Shown piece after piece: positions 1-8,462 of a DNA stretch of 64,000 nucleotides (position 1 is its first letter; the number at the start of each line of letters is the position of its first letter). The notes beneath the pieces are model-generated. The model was not told the DNA's origin and searched no databases. It saw only the letters and a program-made list of their open reading frames with translations. Both the position numbers and the translations under genes were made by a program. Source of the DNA: Brevibacillus_D fluminis_A (GTDB lineage: Bacteria; Bacillota; Bacilli; Brevibacillales; Brevibacillaceae); the NCBI RefSeq assembly GCF_052072235.1, contig NZ_CM125436.1, positions 3,590,001-3,654,000 of the forward strand. The letters run 5' to 3'.

Positions 1-18
1 CATTACTTTTTCCATCAT
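1..18 (-). CDS. Start of a gene running off the left edge
   Basis: Two adjacent minus-strand ATG codons (18-16 and 15-13) are preceded by an AGGAG-type ribosome binding site at about 26-32, the expected distance upstream. The visible codons read M-M-E-K-V-M. Only the extreme N-terminus is inside the window, so no function can be given. It would be divergent from the ArsB-like gene. Confidence 0.4.
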
Positions 19-233
19 GTACACACTCCTCTTTTTTCATTGGGCAAAAGTAGTGTACCACGCCTGGTGGCGGATTTTCCAAAAAATGCGCTCTCTCACT
101 CTATCAGCCGATTTGGTTTGCGGGTCAAGGCTAGATGACTGACACGCTAGATTCATGTCTCTGCAAGACGTTTATCTTGTATTCATAGGAGTGGATTTGC
201 TAGAAATTCAGGCAGTTGTTTAGTTCATGCTGC

Positions 234-262
234 TTGTCAGATACGTATGTATACAACATAAA
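234..262 (+). promoter_or_regulatory. Candidate sigma-A promoter for the ArsB-like gene
   Basis: TTGTCA at 234-239 and CATAAA at 257-262 are separated by 17 bp. The -35 is good and the -10 is weak. The roughly 100-bp leader that follows contains a strong AAAGGGAGGG at 281-290, ahead of an 8-codon ORF (ATG at 302) that stops before the real gene. Confidence 0.3.
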
Positions 263-369
263 AGAGCATCAGAGATAAATGAAAGGGAGGGATGCTAGAC
301 TATGAAATTTGGCATGATCGAACGATGAAGATGATGTCATGAATTCAAATAAAGGAGAGTGTTTCATGG

Positions 370-1722
370 ATGTCCGAATTAATGATTCCGCTAACCATCC
401 TGTCCTTCCTTTGCACCATTGCTTTCATTTTCTGGCGGCCTCAAGTAAACGAGGCGATCCCTGCAACCGTTGGCGCTGTCTTGGTTTTGGCAAGTGGCAG
501 CGTTTCCTTCTCTGATTTAGGGATCATCACGGAAACCATCGGCGGAGCTGCAATTACCATCATGGCCACGATCGTCATGGCCATTGTGCTGGAAAGCTTT
601 GGATTCTTTCAGTGGGCGGCTGAAAAGCTGGTTGAAAAAGCAAAAGGGTCAGGCATTCGTCTTTTCTGGCTCGTAAACCTGTTTTGTTTTCTGATGACGC
701 TGTTTGTGAATAACGACGGGAGTATCTTGATCACCACGCCGATTCTGATCATGGTGCTCCATCACCTCGGTTTGAAAAATCATCAAAAAATACCTTTTCT
801 GCTATCGGGAGCCTTGATTGCGACCGCGTCCAGCGCCCCGATCGGCGTGAGCAACATCGTGAATTTGATTGCTTTAAAAATCGTTCACATGGATCTATAC
901 ATGCACACCGCGATGATGTTCATCCCCGCTACACTCGGTCTGATTCTCCTTGTAACGCTTCTGTTTGCCAATTTCTATCGGATTTTACCCCGTACGATAC
1001 CGACCACGATGTCAGGGTTATGGACCTATTTCCCTGGAAAGCAACACCACCCGTTAAAAGGAGCGCCTGTACAGCTGACAGCAGAGGATCGCGGAACACT
1101 CATGCGCAACATCCTGATCTTTGTCTTTGCCGTTCGCGTGGGTCTTTTTGTCGCTTCCTATTTCCAGGTTCCCGTGGCGTTGGCCGCTGTTTTCGGCTCT
1201 CTCATCCTCCTTGGCTGGCGCTGGTATCGCCTGCGCATTCCGCCTACCGATATGGTAAAGAAAACACCCTGGTATATCCTTGTTTTTGCCTTCAGTATGT
1301 ATGTGATTATTTACGGGTTGCACAATATCGGGTTAACGCAATGGCTCATCCATCTCCTCCAGCCAATCGCTTCCGGAGGTTTGCTTCATGCGAGCGTCCT
1401 GATGGGCGTTTTGGTTTCCATCCTCTCGAACCTGTTTAACAACCATCCGGCGTTGATGGTGGGAACCATTACGCTGACGAGTATGGGTCTTGATCCGCTC
1501 ACACTGAAAATCTCGTATCTTGCCAGCGTGGTGGGCAGCGATGTAGGCTCCCTGCTGTTACCGATCGGAACCTTGGCCACCCTGATGTGGATGCATATTC
1601 TCAAGAAAAACAAAGTGAAAATCACCTGGGGTGAATATTTGAAAGTCACATCGGTCGTCATTCCCATTACCGTCATGTTTACACTGGTTATTCTGGCGTA
1701 TTGGGTTTCCTGGATTTTCTAG
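370..1722 (+). CDS. ArsB/NhaD-family membrane transporter
   Basis: A 450-residue polytopic membrane protein of the ion transporter superfamily that includes ArsB arsenite exporters. The order of hydrophobic segments and blocks such as FFQWAAEKLVEKAKGSG and FVNNDGSILITTPI match Bacillus ArsB-type proteins. The start at 370 follows AAGGAG at 352-357. An overlapping ATG at 365 is in another frame. No arsR or arsC is nearby, so arsenite as substrate is inferred from family only; a citrate- or sodium-coupled anion carrier of the same superfamily remains possible. The neighbouring amine-oxidation operon is convergent and probably unrelated. Confidence 0.75.
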   Translation: MSELMIPLTILSFLCTIAFIFWRPQVNEAIPATVGAVLVLASGSVSFSDLGIITETIGGAAITIMATIVMAIVLESFGFFQWAAEKLVEKAKGSGIRLFWLVNLFCFLMTLFVNNDGSILITTPILIMVLHHLGLKNHQKIPFLLSGALIATASSAPIGVSNIVNLIALKIVHMDLYMHTAMMFIPATLGLILLVTLLFANFYRILPRTIPTTMSGLWTYFPGKQHHPLKGAPVQLTAEDRGTLMRNILIFVFAVRVGLFVASYFQVPVALAAVFGSLILLGWRWYRLRIPPTDMVKKTPWYILVFAFSMYVIIYGLHNIGLTQWLIHLLQPIASGGLLHASVLMGVLVSILSNLFNNHPALMVGTITLTSMGLDPLTLKISYLASVVGSDVGSLLLPIGTLATLMWMHILKKNKVKITWGEYLKVTSVVIPITVMFTLVILAYWVSWIF

Positions 1723-1804
1723 TTGAAAGGAAAGCCGTGCAAAAAAGAACATTCGCTGCTCAATCGACGGATTCGGGGAGGAGGAGTCCTTCCAACCATG
1801 AAAA

Positions 1805-1847
1805 CAAACAAAAAAAGACACTAAGCCACCGACATGGCGCTTAGTGC
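1805..1847 (-). terminator. Terminator after the aldehyde dehydrogenase gene
   Basis: CACTAAGC at 1819-1826 pairs with GCTTAGTG at 1839-1846. On the minus strand it is followed by a T-rich tract (the A-rich run at 1801-1817), so it terminates transcription coming from the minus-strand operon. Confidence 0.65.
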
Positions 1848-1950
1848 CAACGCAAAAATACAAAGCATTACTGTATCTGTATATTCCGCAGGCGGGATTT
1901 GGTTCAGACGAATGACCTGCTGGACTTTCTGTTGATTCTGGTTTGTTTAC

Positions 1951-3423
1951 CTAGACGCCGTACCAATTCAAGGCTTCTTTCCCCAAATCGATCCATACGC
2001 TCTTCGTATGCGTATACAACTCCATCGCTTGCATGCCCAACTCGCGCCCGAACCCGCTCTGCTTCGTGCCGCCAAACGGCACCGCACTGTCCAGCATGCT
2101 GTACGTATTGACATAGACGGTCCCTGCCTTCAGGCCGCGAGCCATGCGGTGGGCGCGCTTCAAGTCATTGGTCCAGACACCCGAGGCAAGACCGTAAACC
2201 GTTTCGTTCGCCTGACGGAGCGCATCCTCCTCATCGGTAAAACGGATCATCGAAATAACGGGGCCAAAAATCTCTTCCCGCGCGATCGTCATATCATTGG
2301 TGACATTGGCAAAAATCGTCGGGGTGAAAAAGTAGCCTGCACCTGCCTCTTGGTTGCGCGCGCCGCCCAAGACCAATTCTGCCCCTTGCTCAAGACCGCT
2401 CGCCACATAATGCTCAATCCGGGACAGCTGCGAAAGCGAAACTTGCGGCCCCATCTGTGTCGTCGGATCAAGCGGATTGCCCACGCGCAGCGTCTGCGCT
2501 TTTTGGCGGAACGTCTCCAGAAATTGATCGTAAATCTTGTCCTGGACGAACAAACGGGAGCCGGCGGCACAAACCTGCCCTTGTGCAAAATAAATCCCGA
2601 ACAGCGAGCCGTTAACCGCATCCTCCAGATTCGCATCGGCAAAAACAATATTCGGCGACTTGCCGCCCAACTCAAGCGATACCGGCTTGAGGTTTTTGCT
2701 CGCGGCTTGCATGATCAGGCGGCCGGTCGATGTGGAACCGGTAAAGGCGATTTTGTCGACATCGGGATGGGACGTGAGTGCATCGCCGGCGATTGCCCCG
2801 AATCCGGGCACGACATTGATCACGCCGTCAGGGATGCCGGCTTCCTGAAACAGTTGGACCAGCTCCAGCATGCTGACCGGTGTTTGCTCGGCCGGTTTGA
2901 TGACGATCGTATTGCCGGCAGCCAGCGCCGGAGCCAGCTTCCACATGGCCAGCATCAGCGGGAAATTCCACGGCACGATCGCCGCAACCACGCCGAGCGG
3001 CTCGCGCAGCGTATAGTTGAAGCGGTTTGCCGGCGACGACAGCGTATCGCCCTGCACCTTGTTCGCCAGACCGGCATAAAACTCCAGCACGTCGATCGTG
3101 GCAGGCATTGCGATATATTTCGTTTCGTTGATGGGCAGGCCGTTGTCTAGCGATTCGACCTCGGCGAGGTAATCCTTCTTTTCCCACATGAGCTGTGCGG
3201 CGCGATAAAGCAGCCTGCCCCGGTCGCTTGGCGACATCTGCGCCCAAGCCCCGGACTCAAACGCTTTGCGCGCGGCCTTCACCGCCCGATCGACATCTTC
3301 CGCCCCGGCTTCGGCGACAATCGCGTTGACTTCCCCGGTAGCCGGATTGAACGATTCGAATGTTTTGCCTGATACGGCGTCGACCCATTTCCCATCAATA
3401 AACAGCTGATACGTTTTTGTCAT
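1951..3423 (-). CDS. NAD(P)-dependent aldehyde dehydrogenase
   Basis: A full-length class-1/2-type aldehyde dehydrogenase (490 residues), oxidising an aldehyde to the carboxylic acid in the cytoplasm. The catalytic cysteine is Cys285 in GQVCAAGSR and the general base Glu251 in LELGGKSPN. The PWNFP motif at 151-155 and FTGSTSTGR at about 227-235 mark the cofactor site. The start follows GAGGGGAAGC. It lies 18 bp downstream of the copper amine oxidase gene, so the two are co-transcribed. The pair mirrors the TynA/FeaB sequence, in which a primary amine becomes an aldehyde and then an acid. Phenylacetaldehyde-type substrates are therefore likely but inferred. Confidence 0.92.
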   Translation of the reverse strand: MTKTYQLFIDGKWVDAVSGKTFESFNPATGEVNAIVAEAGAEDVDRAVKAARKAFESGAWAQMSPSDRGRLLYRAAQLMWEKKDYLAEVESLDNGLPINETKYIAMPATIDVLEFYAGLANKVQGDTLSSPANRFNYTLREPLGVVAAIVPWNFPLMLAMWKLAPALAAGNTIVIKPAEQTPVSMLELVQLFQEAGIPDGVINVVPGFGAIAGDALTSHPDVDKIAFTGSTSTGRLIMQAASKNLKPVSLELGGKSPNIVFADANLEDAVNGSLFGIYFAQGQVCAAGSRLFVQDKIYDQFLETFRQKAQTLRVGNPLDPTTQMGPQVSLSQLSRIEHYVASGLEQGAELVLGGARNQEAGAGYFFTPTIFANVTNDMTIAREEIFGPVISMIRFTDEEDALRQANETVYGLASGVWTNDLKRAHRMARGLKAGTVYVNTYSMLDSAVPFGGTKQSGFGRELGMQAMELYTHTKSVWIDLGKEALNWYGV

Positions 3424-3441
3424 GCTTGCTTCCCCTCTCTT

Positions 3442-5736
3442 TTATTTCTCCGGCAAATCCAGTGTCGGCGTCTGATCGAAGAAATTCCACGGCTTGAGCA
3501 TGGCATGCACCCATTCCGTCGGCATGATCGGCCATTCTTCCGCACGGGCGACGTGCGTAGTGCCCGTCGTCATCCAGACCACATTGTCCGTATTGGTGAT
3601 CGCATCATTGTTGGCTGTGTAGGCTTTGAGCCCTGTATCGGTTTTGGCCCGGTTCGGATATTTTCCTTCGGGGAAGCGTTCATCCGGATTGTACTTGGTC
3701 ACCCAAATTTGCTTGTCCATAAAATTCACCCGATTGTACAGCCATTCTTCCTTGCTAAACATCGCGCCTTTCGCGATCGGATGTGTGCCGCCCGCGTACG
3801 GGATGATTTGATATGAGACCGGATTGCCAACCTTGTTTTCCTTGTTGGTGTTGCTGAGCAGACGAATCGTCGAAGGATCAAAATTTTGGATCGCATCCTG
3901 TTCCGTACCTACCGTCTTTTGCTCGGTCACCATGACGCTTTTGCGCGGTCCGCCTGCCGTGTTTTCCGCTATCTTCGGATTGATCTCGGTCAAGGTGTTC
4001 GCCTCGCCGTCGACGTCCAGATCGAGCCGGAAATTGTAGATGTGCTGGTGCGTCGTGCCCACGATGTTGTGGTCGATCAGCGTGCCGTAACGCGTGTCGG
4101 CTTTGGCAGTAGCGTCATGCATGGTGGATGATTTGACCGCCTTGACCGCCTCGATTCCCGTCGCGCCGACATCGATTTTGATCGTCCCGTTCGGCGACAA
4201 GATCCAGTCGAAAATGTAGTCGTAATTGCCGACCGTGCTGATCCAGCGCATCACCAGCTCGCGGCGTTCACGGCTGACGTTGTCTTTGCCCATCTCGTTA
4301 TGCTTGTACTCCGGTCCCGCGTATTGCTCGAACACGGCGATCGCATTCGGAATCGTGTACGGGTTGCCGTCGTTATCCGAAATAGTGGCATCAAGCAGTA
4401 CGGCATTTTCCGGCACATCCGTCCCGCGCTCAAGCGATGAGGTGAGCACACCCATGCCATAATCGCCGGAATCGAGATACGCTTTGAAATACCAGCCCAC
4501 ATCCGGGTCCCCGTATGGCACGATCATGCCGCCTAGCGAGCCTTCATACATGATTTTGCGTTTGACGCCGTTATCGTTGTACGTCATCGTCGACAGCACC
4601 GGCCCTACGCGCGGATCGAGGTGAAGGTGGAAATCCCAATTTTGCCAATGGATGTTATTGCCTTCGATCGAATAGTTTTTGCCCGCCGGCTCGGTGATGG
4701 AAAGCGGCTTGATGTTCTTTTTGCCCGCGTGATCGCGGCCATCATACGGTGTCGGCTTGAGCGGGACCGGGATCACGCCTTCATCTTCGATCTTGATCAC
4801 TTTCTTTTGCTCCAGGTCAACGATCGCGACCAGATTTTCAATCGGATGCGCCCAATAATTGCCGTCCCCGACATCGAGATAGGAAACGACTTTCAAAAGC
4901 CGCAAGTCTTGCTGCAAACCGTCCGCCTCGTTGAAATAGCCGACGGTCAGCGGCGTTGCCACTACCTTTTTCACATCCTGGATGCCGCGCTTTTTCAATG
5001 CTTCGGCATAGTCCGCGCTTTGTTCGATCGCGGTCTGGACGGTTTGGAAATCGTCGAGGATCACCATGCCGTGTACGCCCTCGATCGGTTTCCATGACAC
5101 GAGCGATTTCGCTGCGAGATCGACTTCCCCTTCGAGCACGTTCTTTCCGTCGAGCACAACCACGTTCGCGATTCGCTGGAAGGTGCCTTTTTGCCCATAC
5201 ACCCATTTCCACACCTGTGCCTTGTCCGGTTCTTTGAGTGAAATCTGGGTAAAACGCAAACTCGCTTTATAATGGGGCGATGCCTTGATCACATCGACTG
5301 CCGTATTGATCTCCGTGGCGGAAAGCGGGTTGAGCGGATGCTCCGCCTTCTCGACTGAGACCGTCTGCGCCAAATCGGCCTGAAACACTTCATTGATGAA
5401 ATGGTGGGACACGTAGGTGACCCCGTCCTTCACGACGACTGGCGCTTCCAGCGAGACGGTTTTGCCGTTGACCAACGCTTGCGCTGAATTCGGCATCAGC
5501 TTGACGGTCGTCCCGTCTTTCGTGATTTGGACCGTGTGTGTACGGCCGTCCCATGCCATTGTTCCGCCGATGCCGGCGAGTGCTTCCTTGAGCGGAACGT
5601 ACTCGGCCTCCCCGCCATGCGCTTGTGCGGGTGGTACGGCTGATGACAGCGCTAGCGCAAGCGCCGTTCCGACCATGACTGTGGATGCGGCCGCCTTTTG
5701 ATAACATTGTAACCGTTTGCTTTTTTTCTTTCGCAT
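3442..5736 (-). CDS. Secreted copper-containing amine oxidase (TPQ enzyme)
   Basis: Oxidises primary amines to aldehydes with release of ammonia and hydrogen peroxide, outside the membrane. With the upstream ATG at 5751 as residue 1, the topaquinone precursor is Tyr510 in TVGNYDY, the catalytic base Asp427 in YLDSGDYG, and the copper ligands His568, His570 (HQH) and His733. A Sec-type signal peptide covers about residues 10-45. Residues about 50-125 form a copper-amine-oxidase N-terminal (stalk, PF07833-like) domain. The true start is probably the ATG at 5736: the strong GGGGGGAG lies between the two ATGs, six bases before the second. All catalytic residues are present. It forms an operon with the aldehyde dehydrogenase and is divergent from an AraC-type regulator. 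Confidence 0.95.
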   Translation of the reverse strand: MRKKKSKRLQCYQKAAASTVMVGTALALALSSAVPPAQAHGGEAEYVPLKEALAGIGGTMAWDGRTHTVQITKDGTTVKLMPNSAQALVNGKTVSLEAPVVVKDGVTYVSHHFINEVFQADLAQTVSVEKAEHPLNPLSATEINTAVDVIKASPHYKASLRFTQISLKEPDKAQVWKWVYGQKGTFQRIANVVVLDGKNVLEGEVDLAAKSLVSWKPIEGVHGMVILDDFQTVQTAIEQSADYAEALKKRGIQDVKKVVATPLTVGYFNEADGLQQDLRLLKVVSYLDVGDGNYWAHPIENLVAIVDLEQKKVIKIEDEGVIPVPLKPTPYDGRDHAGKKNIKPLSITEPAGKNYSIEGNNIHWQNWDFHLHLDPRVGPVLSTMTYNDNGVKRKIMYEGSLGGMIVPYGDPDVGWYFKAYLDSGDYGMGVLTSSLERGTDVPENAVLLDATISDNDGNPYTIPNAIAVFEQYAGPEYKHNEMGKDNVSRERRELVMRWISTVGNYDYIFDWILSPNGTIKIDVGATGIEAVKAVKSSTMHDATAKADTRYGTLIDHNIVGTTHQHIYNFRLDLDVDGEANTLTEINPKIAENTAGGPRKSVMVTEQKTVGTEQDAIQNFDPSTIRLLSNTNKENKVGNPVSYQIIPYAGGTHPIAKGAMFSKEEWLYNRVNFMDKQIWVTKYNPDERFPEGKYPNRAKTDTGLKAYTANNDAITNTDNVVWMTTGTTHVARAEEWPIMPTEWVHAMLKPWNFFDQTPTLDLPEK

Positions 5737-5910
5737 CGATGCTCCCCCCATCAGGTCAAACTGGTTTCGTGTCCATTGTATGTACAGGGAGAATGCGTTG
5801 TATTGTAAATTTCGGAACTATCAGTTTTTTCCGTTTTGGTTCATAATGAAAGACAAACTTGGCTTCCAACAAGATCCCCATTTCGATCAACAACGCAGAG
5901 GTGGTTTCCC

Positions 5911-6738
5911 ATGAGCATCAACCGCATCCAAATCGCTGCCAACCTGCCTCCCGTTCAATATGGCTTCCGGCTGGAAACGATCTCGTATCAGGAGAGATTG
6001 ATTCCGTACCAAGGGCAGACCGTGCTGTACTACCAATACGTCATGGGCATCGAAGCCGAATCCATTCGCGTCGTTCCCGACGGATGTACGGATATTTTGA
6101 TCTGCTGCGATCCGCACCGCCCTCATTCCCTTTTGTGCGGCACGATTTTGCAGGGCGAGAGCATCCGGTTCCAGCCCGGCGCCACCTATTTCGGCATCCG
6201 CCTCACCCCGCTGCAAAATGTACAGCTCCGTCCGCTCCCGTTCCGGGACTTGATCAACCAGCAGCTGTCGCTCACCGACGTGATGAAGGGTGCGGGCAGC
6301 ATGTGTGATGCGATCGCGGAGAAAGAGACGTTTGCCTTGCGAATCGCCTTTTTCGAGCAAGCCTTTCTCCCGCTGCTGCTGTCGCCGCATACCTCATCCC
6401 GGCTGGTCGACTACTGCCTGCAGCAAATTTACCGGACGCGCGGGACAGTGACCGTCGATCAGTTGGCTTGCGATGTCGGTTTTTCCACGCGGTATATCCG
6501 CAAAAAATTCGTGGAAACGCTGGGCCTCTCCCCCAAGCAATACAGTCGCATCACCCGTTTCCAGCATACGCTTTCCTCCATGCTGACCAGCACGGCAGCC
6601 TGGTCCAATTTGGCTACCGAACACGGGTACTACGACCAAGCCCATTTCATCAAGGACTTCAAGCATTTCAGCTTGTTTACCCCGATGCAGGTCCATTCGC
6701 TGATTGCCGAAGTGGCGGAAAAAACCATGATGCTGTAG
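5911..6738 (+). CDS. AraC-family transcriptional regulator
   Basis: A 275-residue regulator with an N-terminal sensor domain (VPDGCTDILI motif typical of DUF6597-type AraC proteins) and a C-terminal double helix-turn-helix from about residue 175 (TVDQLACDVGFSTRYIRKKF, then a GYYDQAHFIKDF recognition block). The ATG at 5911 is chosen because AGAGGTGG precedes it by eight bases; an in-frame ATG at 5836 lacks a site. It is divergent from the amine oxidase operon across a 174-bp gap, so control of amine oxidation, as FeaR does for TynA/FeaB, is a reasonable inference. Confidence 0.85.
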   Translation: MSINRIQIAANLPPVQYGFRLETISYQERLIPYQGQTVLYYQYVMGIEAESIRVVPDGCTDILICCDPHRPHSLLCGTILQGESIRFQPGATYFGIRLTPLQNVQLRPLPFRDLINQQLSLTDVMKGAGSMCDAIAEKETFALRIAFFEQAFLPLLLSPHTSSRLVDYCLQQIYRTRGTVTVDQLACDVGFSTRYIRKKFVETLGLSPKQYSRITRFQHTLSSMLTSTAAWSNLATEHGYYDQAHFIKDFKHFSLFTPMQVHSLIAEVAEKTMML

Positions 6739-6891
6739 TCGCGTCATCGTTTTACCGCTTTTTTTGTAACCGCTCTCAGCCGTACGGGATCAGCTATTTG
6801 ACATTCGAATTGTCCGATTGGGCCTGCTTGCCAGTATAATAAGCGTATCTGAACGTGCCCCATGCGGTACTGTCAAGCCAGGGAGTGAAAT

Positions 6892-7512
6892 GTGACGATG
6901 TTTAACGAAACCGTATCAACAGAAGAAGAATTGCGTTCCATGCTTGGCTACCCAAGTGAACTTGTGCAAAACAAAGTGATCCATTTCCTCGATGAGCATT
7001 GCCGGGATTTTCTTGCAAAATCCCCTTTTCTGGCCATTTCGACCTCTGACCATCAGGGGCTGTGCGATGTTTCTCCCCGGGGAGATTCACCCGGATTCGT
7101 GCTTGTCCTTGATGACAAGCATCTCGTGATTCCCGAACGGCCTGGAAACCGCAGAATGGATTCCCTGAAAAATATTTTAGCGAATCCGCAGATTGGGCTT
7201 CTTTTTATCATTCCGGGTTTGGAAGAAACGCTGCGGATCAATGGGCGCGCCTGTTTGGTTCGCGACGGCGAACTGCTTGCTCGGATGGAGGCGGGCGGGC
7301 GCACCCCGATGATTGGAATCGGGGTTGAGGTACAAGAATGCTTTGTACACTGTGCAAAAGCATTCAAACGCTCCAAACTGTGGGAGCGCGATTCCTGGCT
7401 GGAACAAGACAAGCTGCCGCGCGCTTCCCGGATTTTGGCCGATCATGCCAAAATGGCGCCTGAAGCCATCGAGGCAGCGTTGAAAGAAAGCTATACGAAA
7501 CGACTCTATTAA
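6892..7512 (+). CDS. Pyridoxamine 5'-phosphate oxidase-like flavin protein
   Basis: A 206-residue protein of the PPOX-class split-barrel FMN family; the order of blocks (FLAISTSDHQGLCDVSPRGD, then VIPERPGNRRMDSLKNIL, then LRINGRA) fits the DR_2398/MSMEG_1061-type subfamily. Such proteins bind FMN and their substrates are mostly unknown. The start is a GTG at 6892, six bases after AGGGAG; an ATG two codons later is the alternative. It is monocistronic and followed by a bidirectional terminator. Confidence 0.8.
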   Translation: MTMFNETVSTEEELRSMLGYPSELVQNKVIHFLDEHCRDFLAKSPFLAISTSDHQGLCDVSPRGDSPGFVLVLDDKHLVIPERPGNRRMDSLKNILANPQIGLLFIIPGLEETLRINGRACLVRDGELLARMEAGGRTPMIGIGVEVQECFVHCAKAFKRSKLWERDSWLEQDKLPRASRILADHAKMAPEAIEAALKESYTKRLY

Positions 7513-7521
7513 CGCATCTAT

Positions 7522-7561
7522 AAAAAACGCACGCCCCGTTTCGGGAGACGTGCGTTTTTTC
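7522..7561. terminator. Bidirectional terminator between convergent genes
   Basis: AAAAAACGCACG and CGTGCGTTTTTT flank a loop, giving a perfect stem with A-run and T-run on both sides. It serves the PPOX gene on the plus strand and the aldolase gene on the minus strand. Confidence 0.9.
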
Positions 7562-7571
7562 GATCCGTTCC

Positions 7572-8342
7572 TCATTCGCTTGTATCTTTGGCACCTGCCA
7601 CCTGCGCAAGCGATGCTAGGATGACCGATGTCGTTACGACTGCGACGAGCGACGTTCCCCGCCCCAGTTCATCGCGGACACCGGCGGCGCTCGTCGCAAT
7701 GTTGCCAAGCGGCACATTCAGCTCGCGCGCCGTATCATACAACCGCTGCATGACCTGCTGAAATTCGGGATGCGCTGCCCCCGCTTCTTTATACCCGAGC
7801 GAGATGGACAGATCGGTCGGGCCGATAAAAGCCGCATCAACGCCCGGCACGCTGACGATTTCCGTGAAATTGGCCACTGCTTCCGGCGTTTCGATATGGA
7901 CGATGATCAACGTTTGCTCATCGGCAGCATCCAGATACGGTTTTCCGCCATCTTTGCCAAATCGGGCGGAACGGGTGATGAAGGCGGCACCTCGCTGGCC
8001 GATCGGCGGGAACTTGGCGCGTTTGACCACTTGCTCCGCTTCCTCGCGCGTGTTTACCATTGGCACCTGAATGCCTTTCGCGCCGAGATCGAGCGCTTTT
8101 TGAATATCGGATGGATCGTAGGAGACGCGCACGATCGGGACGATCGCTGCCAATTCCGCCGCCCGGATCATCTGCTCGATTTCTCGCTGGGAAAAGGCTC
8201 CGTGCTCATTGTCGATCAACACAAAATCAAAGCCGGCATATCCGATCATTTCCACCAAATCCGACGCGTACATGCCAACCAGGGCGCCTACAGCCGGCTC
8301 CCCTTTTTTCAGCTTTTCTTTCACCGCGTTCGTCATCATCAT
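7572..8342 (-). CDS. HpcH/HpaI-family aldolase
   Basis: A 256-residue class II pyruvate aldolase of the HpaI type, cleaving 2-keto-3-hydroxy acids to pyruvate plus an aldehyde. Visible signatures are DNEHGA (catalytic His), the VRVSYD arginine, the metal-binding Glu in VHIETPEAV and the Asp in FIGPTDLS. A run of three ATG codons begins at 8342, preceded by GAGGGGG; the open frame upstream to 8459 lacks a site. It is the last gene of a sigma-54 controlled cluster, separated from the hydantoinase gene by 120 bp containing a hairpin, so it may be read at reduced level. A role in the last carbon-carbon cleavage of the unknown substrate is inferred. Confidence 0.88.
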   Translation of the reverse strand: MMMTNAVKEKLKKGEPAVGALVGMYASDLVEMIGYAGFDFVLIDNEHGAFSQREIEQMIRAAELAAIVPIVRVSYDPSDIQKALDLGAKGIQVPMVNTREEAEQVVKRAKFPPIGQRGAAFITRSARFGKDGGKPYLDAADEQTLIIVHIETPEAVANFTEIVSVPGVDAAFIGPTDLSISLGYKEAGAAHPEFQQVMQRLYDTARELNVPLGNIATSAAGVRDELGRGTSLVAVVTTSVILASLAQVAGAKDTSE

Positions 8343-8406
8343 CTGTGTCCAGCCCCCTCGCTTTACTCCCCATTCTAGCAAGCTCGCTTTTGAATTGCCA
8401 GAAATG

Positions 8407-8454
8407 AAAGAAAACCTGAAGAAGAGCTTGAACACTCTCACAAGTTTTCTTTCA
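8407..8454 (-). terminator. Hairpin between hydantoinase and aldolase genes
   Basis: GAAAGAAAAC at 8407-8416 pairs with GTTTTCTTTC at 8445-8454, with an inner CTTG/CAAG. On the minus strand it follows the hydantoinase stop and ends in a T-rich arm, so it may terminate or attenuate transcription into the aldolase gene. Confidence 0.45.
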
Positions 8455-8462
8455 TCCATACG

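Noticed and set aside
292..339. Fifteen-codon or eight-codon leader ORFs upstream of the ArsB-like gene
   Set aside because: The start spacing is poor for the longer one and the peptide has no regulatory codon pattern; not enough to call a leader peptide.
2008..3150. Long plus-strand ORF of 380 codons opposite the aldehyde dehydrogenase
   Set aside because: It is a shadow of the well-supported minus-strand gene, with Arg/His/Gln-rich nonsense composition and no ribosome binding site. The same holds for the long antisense frames over the hydantoinase, ptsI, mtlR, mtlA and uvrX-like genes.
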